A DNA stretch of 64,000 nt from Tigriopus japonicus (Eukaryota > Arthropoda > Copepoda > Harpacticoida > Harpacticidae): the NCBI GenBank assembly GCA_010645155.1, contig CM021318.1, positions 4,180,461 to 4,244,460 on the forward strand, read 5' to 3'. Made by a program: the position numbers and the translations under genes. The notes beneath the pieces are model-generated. The model ran no database searches, was not told where the DNA came from, and saw only the letters and a program-made list of their open reading frames with translations. Shown one piece after another: positions 28,301 through 40,900 of this stretch. The number at the start of each line of letters is the position of its first letter. The stretch's first letter is position 1.

Positions 28301-31300
28301 GCTTTTTTCATGCTATAGTTAGAGCAAGGATCAAGGAAGACCTGGATACTGCTACCATTGGCATTGAAGCCGTTCTTCACTTTCTTGACCGGCCAGAGAA
28401 AAATACCAGTTGTATGGCTGGTAATTCAAAGCTTGCATGCTTAATTTCTATGTGATCAAATGAGCTTTGTCAGTTAGAATAGCCTAACTACTTTTCCCAC
28501 CAAACAAGTGCAACTACAACCGTCCTTTTTAGCTTGAACTTGCACGTTAATGGATGGAGAGTGTTAAAGACTAGCAAAAAGCTACAATTTCTTGCTTTAG
28601 CAATCGATTCGATGATTCGACGATTGTTCCGAAAATCCTACGTATTAAAAACAATTGTGAAAAAACTCATTTGATTGGGGTAGAAAATCAGGCAACATGG
28701 AAAATTGTGAAAAGGAGCCAAAAATTCCAAAAAGAGCTAAAAAAAATGACAAAAAAATGAAAAAGAGGTAAAAGAGCGAAAAGTGGCGAATCTTTCCAAT
28801 TTGGAGCTAAATTTCCAGAATATCGAGAAAAAGAGCTAAATATATAGCTAAAAAGAGCTAAATTTGGTCACCCTGTCAACAGCCTGTTACAAGCAGGGAT
28901 GGCAAATTTTGGCTTTTACTGAGTTTCTGAACTGAAAATGGCAGAAAGTGGCAAACAGAAAATGGCGGAAAATGGGAGAAAGTGGCAGACAGAAAATGGC
29001 GGAAAATAGGAGAAAGTGGCAGACAGAAAATGGCGAAAAATGGGAGAAAGTGGCAGACAGAAAATGACGGAAAATGGCAGAGAGTGGCAGAAAATGGCAG
29101 AAAATTGTAGAAAATGGCCGCTAAGGGAGAAAAGTACGCAAAGAATGATGTTCAACTACGAATCTGTGTTTGTAGAGTGAGATTAAAAGAGCCAAATGTA
29201 ATTAAAGTTTACACAAATACTTTAGAGTAACAACTATTAGGTATAAACATCATTGTTCATGTTAAAATAACTAGAATAACACATTGACTTTGAAAACACA
29301 TCTTTTCATAAGATATTCCTTGGTTAAAAATTTTTCATTTTTTTAATGTGCCATCTACTGATAATATTTTAGGCTGAGATAAGAATTTCAATTGGAAATG
29401 TGACGGAAATTTATGTGAAAAAATGAAAAAACTCCTATGGTATATTTTATTATATTTCAAAGTGACAAAATAATGATCATATTGGAAAAGGTTGAAATGG
29501 GATACATGAATAAGATTATCCCTATTTTCTAGAATGCTTGATGTTATCATATGGGTTATTAATTAATAGTGTGATTAATTAAACGAATTAATAAATGAAT
29601 TGTGTCCCAGGAAGTATTTTCCAAAACTTTTTGTAAAGCACCAATATCAATTGTTCTAAAAGAAAACGAAAATGACTTGTTTGGGACTAGATTTCGAATT
29701 TTGTTTATTTGGCTGTATTGTAATGCATTTTAAACTAATTTGGTTTATAGCACGCAAGCATCTGCAAATCAGACTTGAAAACGGAATGTTCAGTCGTAAT
29801 TTATACATCAATCAATTGTATAAGCTAAGAAAGTCAGTTTTTAATTTTATTTTACACTTGAGTTAAGAAACTTCACTTGAAAATAACAAGTATTTTTCTA
29901 CACATGATCCTTGTAGGACTGACATTGGTAAGATTTATCGCGATGCACTAACATTTGATCATAGTGCGATTCTCGAGGAACATATTATAAGCAATTTTAG
30001 CACAATCAAGCACACAAAATACCCTTAAATTGCATCGCTAAGGCCCTGTCAAGTAAGGCTCGTTTGAATGAGATGACTTGTGTGTTTACCCTTACAATTA
30101 TTTTGTGCTTACTTGTAGCACGGTCATGCCCTCTGGTGGTGAATTTTCTAGCTACTCATATTAGTTTCACTAAAATATACCCAACGACTCTTACTTGGCA
30201 AAAACATGGCTTATGGGTTCAATCATTCCTTTTATTGGACTTTTATCCTCGCCCAACAATCAGCTTGCTTTCAATTTTCTTAATGAAGAGAGGTTAGGTT
30301 TGCCTAAAAGGACAAAATATTGAAATTTATGGATCAGGAGTCATCTTTCACACTTCCAAAGGGTACCCAGCGTTGTGGCATGGGGCTGAGCACAAAACCC
30401 ATCCTCAAAGAAACTTAAAAGCACTTTTCTTGGTCGGTTGTGTTCTCCAGCCAGAAGCTGTTTCTTCCCTAGTGACGTATGAGAATGTGATGATTGGCGG
30501 CGGCAGCGTATTCTAGAGATTCAGTGGTCTATGCCCTGAACTACAAATGTAGTTGCATCATCTCTTGGTTACTTTCAACTTAGCGCAATGCCAGGAAAGT
30601 GAGTTGTCAGCTAAATGGTATCATAACAAAAAACTAAGATTTGAGAGTGACATTTTTCTTCCTATAGCTCTAGACCAACCAAGAGTTCTAGGGAGAAAAA
30701 TGACACTCCCAGCCAGCCACTTTCCTTCAGTTTTTATCCCCCTTCACTATCCTGAAGTTTGGCAGGATCATTGTAATGTGTTCTAAAAAGAAGAGTGGCC
30801 TGACAACCCAGGCAAAGATTGGTTGATTTGTAGATGACATTGACAATTAGTAGATGACATGGATTGAAAGAGATAATTCATTTGGCAACTATACTCAGTC
30901 CAATACTCCCCCAAACACTCAAACCAAATCAGATCCTGAATTAGATTACTTAGAATTGAAATAAAAGGTCTCCAAAAACGGTGAAGTCCAACCACTTTTA
31001 GCAATAGCGTGTTATTTTACGTGCATCAAGAGGACGAATCCTTAATCAGGTTGACCAAATCTAAAGACAAAGAAAGTTATGTAAAAATGTGAAATTTAAA
31101 TGATGAAATTGGGTAATCTTGGTGCTTTATCTTACGTACATTTTATCTCTTGAACATCAAAAGCTTTGTACCTGATCAGATCTGTGAGTAAATACCTCAA
31201 TAGATTTCTGGAGAATGTTTTTGTCTCTTTATATTTTAATAACCCTGAACTTCAATTGTACAGTATATGCCTCTGTCTTCTGGTTATTTTAAATTTGGCG

Positions 31301-31920
31301 CCATGCCAGGAAAGTGAGTTGTCAGCTGAATGGAATCATACCACAAATCCTTGATTTGGGAGTGATATTTCTCTCCCTAGAACTCTAGACCAACCCAGTA
31401 ATCCTGTCACCTAAAACTTCACGTTATTGAAGCCACTTGCCTCTAGTGTTAAGTTGATGCTTCTTTCCATGAACTTGTTTAGTAGCACGCACATTGCAAA
31501 GCATGTACAAAATTCTATTTTCTTACATTTTTGGAAAAATTTGAGAGCTACTCTTTAAATTCATTTTTTTGCCGTATCAACAATAATATAGAAATAAAAA
31601 GGCTGCTAATTGACAACTTTTCCTCATATTTGTCCGCCAAAAGACAGTTTTTGATCTTAAATTTGGCCACAAGCCGTCTTTGGGATCTGGTGATAACGCT
31701 GCTTGAGAGCTCTAGTATCACAGATGTCTATGGGTACGACATACTGCTGTGTTTAGAAGGAAAACTGGCAACTGAAGACTAAAAAAAGTTGCGTGAAAAA
31801 TCCTTAGATTGCCATAAAGTTTAGGCTCAGTTTATCCAAAAAACGATTGAACTGTAACACAAGATTCTTGTTGAGACTGCTGTGAATGGAATGGAAAAGA
31901 CTACTGAATGGAGAAGAAAA

Positions 31921-31957
<37 letters not shown>

Positions 31958-34900
31958 TCATTAAGCCTCGGATAAATATTCAGTTTTGCTGTGGAGCAGA
32001 ATCCCAGACGTTTCACAGCGTAGTGTTTGCTGTTGGCTGATCGTCAGCTGACCCTACTCCTTGGAACGTCTGGAATTTCTGCTCCACAGAAAAACTGAAT
32101 ATGTCTCCGAGCCTTAGTGATCATTTATTTGTTCTTGTCCCTTGGACTAGCATTTTAGTATAGAAAACATACTAGTTCGTCATGCTGGGATTTGAGATAA
32201 GTAGTTATTAGTAATATGAATAGTTTGATGAAATATGAGAATGGTAAGAGCGCAAACGTTTAGAAATGACGGACAGAATGAATAGGAATGGTTTCACGAG
32301 CCTTGTCGCACGTCATTTCCTTGACCAAGGTGGTGCTGCCTTTGCCAGAGCTTTGGAAGCTATGCTTGCTGCATGCTTAGATGTGGCAGTCCGGAGGGCC
32401 GACGATTTGTTCCACAATATGGACGCATGAGTTACAAATGTGTTGCACCCAATCAGGGGCTGTTTGATGATACCAGCAGTCTTTGAGCGGGTAGTTGCAA
32501 AGTGATCCTCAGGTGAATTTTCAAAAGGGAACAGCAGCTTGCCAATCACGCTCCTCTCTCCGCTTGATCCACTACAGCTGTGGTGAGCTTTCCAGGCCTC
32601 CATCGCTATTGCCCTGATTGCGAGCTCGTCATATGAAGGGAGGCCAGCCTTAGCGAGTAGGTCGGGGATTTTCACGTGGGCTGTCCTCATTCCTGTGATC
32701 GACCTGGCTACGTCGTTGATAGCAACTTGAATAGCCTTGTGGGCAGCCGAAGGGACAGACCCACTATGCTCAGGGTGGGGTGTGGCAACCGCTGCAACTG
32801 CATAGCTTAGCTTACCAATCAGTAAGCCTTTTGCCAATTGACTGAGATATGCCCCTCTCGGTAGATGGTGGGTTAGTCTGTGGACTAGGGTGGCACGTTG
32901 TCTCGCAGCTTTGATCATGGCATTGTCATGAGGTTTTGTGGTGAGTTTGCTATCAAACGTTACCCCCAAGAGCTCAATTTGTTGCGAAGGGGCAATATCC
33001 ACGCCATTGACCACTGCAGAGAAGGAGGTAACATCCGCACCTCTCAAGTTGCCGCCAATCATGAGTTGAGTCTTGGCTGCATTCAACACAAGACCATTTT
33101 CACTTGCAAATTGAGAAAAGGCAGTGGCTTTCACGTCCAACATCTTCTTGATAGTGTCAATATCCTCTCCTATTACCCAAATGGTCGTGTCATCAGCATA
33201 ACTGACGGTATCGTCCTCACCAATCCCAACACAGTATGGCATATCTGCCATGAGAACGAGAAACAGTAGTGGACCAAGGATAGAACCTTGTCTAACGCCA
33301 AACGGAACAGAAGTAAGATTAGATCTGGCGCCGTTCCAATCCACACATTGCGTTCCCCCCGACAAATACGGGTGAAACCAAGCAAGAGCCGTGCCTGTGA
33401 TGCCCAAGGCCTTGAGCTTGGGAAGCAGCTGGGATTTGTCAACAGTATCAAAAGCACAGGAAAGATCAAAAGCCAGTATTCCTACAATGTTTCCTTGCTG
33501 GCTCCCTTGTATCCATTTGGCGTGTGCTGTGGCCAACGCAGTAGTGGATGACTGACCAGGCCGAAATCCATATTGAGAGTTGGGAAGTGCATTCAGTTTT
33601 GTAAGATGGGCCTCCAAGTCTGCTTTAACCACTCGTTCGAGAATCTTGGAGAGGGCAGGGAGGATTGAAACTGGACGGTAGGAGGCCGGATCGGATGGGT
33701 TCTTGCCCTTTCCCTTGTGTCTGGGGACGACGCGCCCAGTCTTAAAACCATTGGGAACCATTCCAGAGGCTAGCGACATATTCACTAGGTGAGCAATGGG
33801 TGAGGACAAGACCTCCACTCCCTTTTTTAGGACAGAAATTGGAATCTCATCAATGCCAAGGGCATCTGATGTTCCCAAAGCTGCAACAATCCCAGCAATC
33901 CTGCCCGCATTGGTAAATGAAAAGCGGAATCGTGAACAAGATTTTGGCCAACCAACTTTGAGAATGAGAAGTTTTGGGCGAGATTGGCCCGCAAATTGGA
34001 CGTCTTTTCGTTGTAGAAGGAATTCATTGCTTCAGCAATGTCAGCATTGTTTCGCGTTGTTGTTCCATTTCTTAACAATGACTCTGGAAGCGAATTATGT
34101 GGCTTCCCCATTGCTGAGTTTGCAAGCTCCCACAGAATTCTCGGGTCGTTGTTTGCTTTCTTAAGTTTGGCCAAATTTGTCCGAATTCTGTCCCTCTTGA
34201 CCATTGAGGATACTTTGTTACGAAGACGGCGGTACTCATTTCCGTTTGCATGGTTCCTGCATTCCATGGCCCTCAGTGTATCAGAAGAGAGATATAGGTC
34301 ACGCCCCTTTCTCACCCTAATGACCTTAATTGGTGCAATCACGTCAAGTGCAAAACTGATTCCATCTACGACGAAGTTGTTGATTTTGTTCACATCTTTC
34401 ATGCTGTATACTTGTCTCCAAGGCCAACGCTGAAGAGCAACCTCCAACTCTGAGCGTTGTATAGCCTTGAAGTTCCTCCTCGCCAATTCACTGCAGTGAG
34501 GGCTCCTGGCAAGAAACTCGATACTTGCTATCACTGGGTTGTGATCCGATGTTGCATCTTTTAGGACCTTTACAGCAGCAATAATCCCCACAGAGTAGAC
34601 ATGATCTAAGCAGGAAACCCGGTGGCTTCCTAAGAATTCGCCATATGACCTCCACGTGTGGGATGTGGGGTTATAAGTGAGGCCAGAGTCTTCCATTCCC
34701 GCAAACAAGTTGTGTAGGAGAGATCGTCGTGAGTAGCCCACATCGTCATATCGATGGGCATCCAAGTTGAAATCGCCCAGGACGACCATGGCTTTGTTAA
34801 TCAGAGAGGCTGACCTCAAAGTATGAGGAAAAATATAGTTTTGGATCCAAAATATTAGCGTGTTAACTATGAAATCACAAGTTTTTCAAGACTTTAAAAA

Positions 34901-37900
34901 TATGTCAAATTAGTGTGAAATGACAATGTTTTGAAATGCTTCCTTATACCTTTTTGAAGTGATATTTTTTTACATAACTGGAATAAACTCTTGATCGTAA
35001 ACACTGAACATAACAAACATACATGGAGGAGGAATTATTCCCTTTTAAACTTAAAACTAAATCATTGTGATAGAGATGCTTACGTCACACCTCAAAATTT
35101 ATGACAAATAAAAAAATGATTTGTACTTTGTAATGCCATTCCTTTTTTCCAAAAGGAATTCAGGGGTAATGCGTTCCTCATTTTGGAGAAAGGAACGGGA
35201 ACTGTAATCCATTCCTTTTTTCGAGGAACTGCTAAGCACAGATAATATCTAACATGGCAACTTACTCCATTTTCAACGTAACCACTAAGGTCAGCGGAAG
35301 TTCCGTCTAAGGAAATGTTCAACTTGGAAGCATCGTACGTCCAACTGATGAATTTGAACACACATTCTTGATCATCAAAGGGAAACCACAAAATGTTGAT
35401 CTGAGAGAAGAGAAAGAATCATTGCAATTTGTTGGAAATAACATAAATGCTCTAACTTGGGCTAGGGTATGCGTTATATTTTAACCATATTGATACGAAT
35501 TTTATGCTTAAAATTTTATTTAAGTTTGATCTTAGACTCTTTAAATCTCTTAGTTCCAGTCAAGCAAACTGATTTACATGCTAGTTCAATGAACTCTTTG
35601 CTTTTCTGATATCAAGTTTGACAGGGGTTTAACACTTCAGGACTTAGCAGGACTGTCATGGAGCATTTGAAGAAAAGATTGAAAAACTGTTTTGCAGCAT
35701 TTAAGGGCAAGCTTCGTTTGAAGATTGTCTTTTATAACGTAAATTCGAAACAAATCATAAAGTCATTTTCATTGAGTAGCTTTGAATATTACTGAAAGTT
35801 GGCTGATGGTAACCGAAATTATTTGGAACACCATTGGGACACATGTTAACGCATCAAAATCAAGTCAGATTAATAGTCGTCATATATGCACTCAAGGATC
35901 TGATTGATTTTGGTATACTCGAAATAAAATCTTGTTGTCGTTAAAATGTGACCCATTAATATGTCATTCATTTTCTTCCTTTAGTTGCTTCCCATTAATT
36001 TTACTCTCCTGAGGAATAGTCCATCACATGGATCGAAAATAACATGTATGGCTGAAATACCTTCACTAGAATACAAAAAAGTTATGGGTCCTTTATATTT
36101 TAGTTGGTCAAAGATTACAAAAACTAATGTCAAACTGGATGTGACCTCTTTTGATTTAAGAACAAACCTTGAATGAGTGGGAGAAGTAAGCTTCTTGTTT
36201 CACGTGGGATTGATTAAAGAACCTTTGGTTGTGATTTTGATATCAAAATCATGAATAATAACCCTCTTGGAGTGGGTTTGGTCAATTGATCCAATATTAC
36301 TTAAAAGTGGCATATTTTTGGGGTAACTTTTGTTTGTTTGTTTATGCTGGAGTCAGAACGCAGCTTCGCAACTGTGATCTGATAGAGTCTGTCCGGCATA
36401 TGGGGGTATTGCCGCTCCAATTGGACAAGCCAACAAGCATTTATTTTTACCTCGCCCTCGGGAATGACCCTAGGTTCGCCCATTTAAGCCGTCAAGGGCT
36501 GTGACTACTGCATGTAACTTAATACCACAGGCCACTAGGAACATTATTTAGAACAAACACGTTTTAAAAATTAGGGAGAAGGAGTATTACCGTGGTTAGC
36601 GCAAGGAAATTGCGCTAATCACGGAGAGGGATCCCAAGTTCAATTCTCATTTCCGTTCTTTCTCAAGGAAATTTTTAAACGTCAATCCACATCCACAGGT
36701 GGAGAACCATTCTGTTACCGGGCATGAAACTGACTATCAGGAAAAAGTAGTTATTGGCTTCCAGGCGCAAGCCAAAATCCCAAATTGAAGTTAATGAAGA
36801 TTTTTGAAGACGTAAAAATCTTGTTATGGATTACATTTTCTAACCAAGGTAATAAGATTAATTAGATTTTCCAAATAATTGACTAACCTTCTGATATAAT
36901 GCGAGAGAAGATGTTGCCAGAGGGAGCCATGTACCAAGACAAAGTTAATTGTCGTTAGGTAGGGATGGGGAGAAATTGTAATTTCAATTTAACTACATGT
37001 ATTTGTAATTAATAACAGTTTTGGCCATGTAATTGACGAATTTTCAACTACAAATTACCAATTACTTTTAAAATTCTTACTTCCACAAATTGACCTTAAA
37101 CCCAATTTTTCAGTTTTCACTTGCAAAACAACTATTTGTCATCACTTTGAGGTCAATGTGATGCCTGTATCAGATAGCTTTTGTTACAATGCATACCGAA
37201 GCTATAATATTTAAGTTCTTTTAAACCACAAGAGTTTTTGACAATGCTTTTTGTGTCAGGAGGTAGAGCTTTTCACAACCAAGGGCAGACAAATCAGGAA
37301 CAAAAAAAAAGTTTTAAAAACTTGTCATACTTGAGAAATATGTACAAAGTTCGTGTTTTCTGAAAAAGAAAAATATGCCTTGTGATTGACGGCATAGATA
37401 TAGTTTTGATATTTAAGCCCGTTCATTACCTTTAGGTTTTGGTAAATAACTCTTTCATATTAACCTTCAAGGCATTACAAGTTGTCAGTTGGTGCATCTC
37501 TATTTAAAAATGGCAGATCTGTTTATTTTTCATCGTTTTGGAAAAGGAAAAAGGATGAAAGAGGCAGAAATTTTTTAAATGGCATGTAATTGACATGTAT
37601 GTAATTGTTGTCATTGTAATTTAAGTCAATTACATTTTCGGACGATGTAATTGTCATTAAAGTCAATCACATTTTCGGACGATCTAATTGTTATTAAAGT
37701 CAATTACATTTTCGGACGATGTAATTGTTATTAAAGTCAATCACATTTTCGGACGATCTAATTGTTATGAAAGTAAATCACATTTTCGGACGATGTAATT
37801 ATTATTAAAGTTAATTATATTTTCGGACGATGTAATTGTTATTAAAGTCAAGTACATTTTCGGTCGATGTAATTGTAATTAATTACATTTTTCAAGTAAT

Positions 37901-40900
37901 TGACCAAACCTTGTCGTCAGGGGTGAAGAGGGGTCTTCCAAAGGGGGGGACCAAACATGCTAACACCCTTAGTCTAAATAATCCCCCATTACATTTTTTT
38001 TTACAATAGCTACAACCTATGTTTTCAAGTGCAATTGCATTACAATCTCTTAATGAAAGTCTTGAAAGGAGCGCGTTTGACAGTATGATGGTTATGATAT
38101 TAATAATCATGTTTCTTCAATTTTCACATTAACAACCAACCTTACAAGTTGACTGGAACAAACCAGGGGGAATGAACACGCAATCTCCCGTGTTATAGAC
38201 CACAATATTGGTCGGATGAGTTGGATTGAACACTTGAGAAGCAGAATTTGTGAGCAAAATATCTGGCGTCCAAATCTTGTGCGGGGGCAATCGAATATCC
38301 GATATATTCCCATATTCAATCTGTGAATTCATAGTAGAGATGAATGTTCGGATAAATGCAGTCATCATAGGTTTCAACTTGTGACGATGGACTTACTGGG
38401 TTCCACATAAGCGAGTAATCTTGCCACTTCAAATTCAACCACATGTTCGTACTAATCACTTGATCCTTTTCATTGATGTCAATGATCTGTTGCAGTTCCA
38501 GTCCAAATTTCAGCTCCAAAACATCCACCTCATTCACCACGGGTCTTTCTTCTATTGTGTACTTAAAAGGAAAAGTTCATGGAAATCAGTTTATAAATAA
38601 TTCATACAAAGTATGAATCACTTATGTCTATGAAACAAATAATTGATAGTTACTATGTACAGGATGTGTACGATATTCGGAAGCAACTTTGGTGGGCTTG
38701 TAAGATGTCCTTTTAGGTCTAGGTTTTAAAATAACCCATGTCCTTTGTTGCCTAAACTAAGATACGGCTTTTTGCTTTGACCTTTTCATTGCATCCTCTA
38801 GGAACATATTGCTCATAGAGAGCGGTGGCAATAAATCCTACAATGAAAGGACTTCATGGATCGAACTAATCTAGATTCTTTAGAACTTAGTAGTGCTCTA
38901 ACCGCGCGCGTAAGAAAAATGTCTCTCCGATCAAGGTTGCATCGGACAAAATAAAAATGCCAAATTTGCCCAAATACATGTCTTTTAATTAAACTTTTTA
39001 ATCGTAACTTGGTCTTTTTAACCTTCGCCTTCCTTAAGAACAAAGTTTTGCTTTACACAAATTATTCTAGAATAAAAAAAAACATTATTAATTCTTTGCG
39101 AAGGGAAGTGTGTGAAAATATATAATTTGAATAATTTCTCGCAGGATTTAAGTGATCGAGACAAAAAAAATGCCAAAATTGTTGTTTGTTGCGAAAAGAA
39201 ATGGGTTAATTTTCGTTAAAAACTCAGCTGTGATATGTTGATGTGGTCAAATATGAAGAAAATTTAGAAGAATGAATAGTTGACACTAAAAGACATGAAC
39301 ACTAAAATCAAAGAAACCAAAAATATTTTAAGAAGCCGAAGAACCAAAAAAAAACGAAATTACGGGAAATTATTTGAATTATTTATATTTCACATCCATA
39401 GGACATTCTCAAAAAATGGATCACTTAGGCCCGGTTTCGTGAAAGCCTTTTCTGACTTTCCGGCAGGCACCATCTTGTTTGTCTCCATTGTAGTACCTTG
39501 AAAGTGAATTTTGCATATTATTGACCATTTAGACTTAATTAAGAAATCCTTGTATTGACCCAACTCTAGCAATCGTTTCCACAAATCTAGACTTTTGGGC
39601 CAAGTAATTTCAATTTTAATTATTAACAGTTTTGGCCATGTAATTGACAAATTTTCAATCACAAATTAGCATTTACTTTTAAAATTCTTAGTTCCACAAA
39701 TTGATCATAAAACAAATTTATCCGTTTTCACTTGCAAAACATCACTCTGAGGTCAATGTGATGCCTCTATTAGATAGCTTATGTTACAATACACACCCAA
39801 GCTATAATGTTGAGGTACTTTTAAACCACAAGAGCTTTTGACCATGATTTTTGGGTCAGGATTTAGGGCTTTTAACAACCAAGGGCAAACAAATGAGGTG
39901 TAAAAATAAAGTTTTAAAAACTCGCCATACTTGATATATATGTACAAAGTACATGATTTCTGAAGAAGAAAAATATGCCTTGTGATTGACAGCATAGAAA
40001 TTTTTTTGATATTTCAGCCCGTTCATAACCTTTAGGATTTGGTTAATCACTCTGCTCTTTCACGCATTATAAGTTGCCAGTTGGTGGATCACTACTTAGA
40101 AATGGCAGATCTGTTTATCTTTCAAGTTTTGGAAAGGCAAAAAGTGTGAAAGAGACGGACAATTTGTAATTAACATGTACCCTAATTGTCATGTAATTGT
40201 AATTGAAGTAGATTACATTTTCTGAAAATGTAACTAATTGTAATTTATTGCATTTTTCGACAAAGTAATTGTAATTAGTTACCTTTTTCCAGGGCTGTTT
40301 TAATGAAATTACAAGTAACGAAAGTTCAGTAATTCGTTCCTTTTTTCGAAAATGTAACTGTAATGCTATTACTTTTCAAAAATCCTGTTAATGTAACGGC
40401 TCAAAACCCCAAAAAGTACTCTTTACTACTTCCTTTTTTCACTGCACCAGTTTTGATTATTTTTCTGTTTGTGGACTTACACGAGCAACTTTTTAATCAA
40501 CTTTGGACAAAGTCACATCTTTCATTCTTCAAAACGAAAAAGTACTTTTATTGCAATCCCACGTAATTGTTCCTACACAGTACTGGCCAGCTCAAAATAC
40601 CATAGCCTTGAACATTTGCGTTTTCATATACTTGGGGTGTTTTTCCGCTATTTTGGGTTACAAACGGACCACTTGATTTTTTTTTAACTTGATTTTAATT
40701 TTTTAGTACCGTGCCCACCGGTTTTAGGACAGGGAATTTTTCAATTTGGACCAAAATGGCAAATGCCAAAATGTGGGCCAACTTTTTCCACGCATGTTTT
40801 AATAAATCAACATTTTAAGAATTTAAGCAATGAGTAATGAGTCCATTTTCCTTCCATTAAATTATTCGAACTTGTCCTTCTTCTTTCATAAAATCATTCG

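Noticed and set aside
33173..34433. Plus-strand and alternate-frame open frames over the LINE
   Set aside because: Shadows of the minus-strand reverse transcriptase and endonuclease frames.
36590..36660. True tRNA gene
   Set aside because: The hairpin replaces the D and anticodon arms and no acceptor stem can be paired, so at most this is a tRNA-derived remnant.
37625..37880. CRISPR-like regular repeats
   Set aside because: Units are contiguous with no unique spacers, and the context is a eukaryotic transposon.
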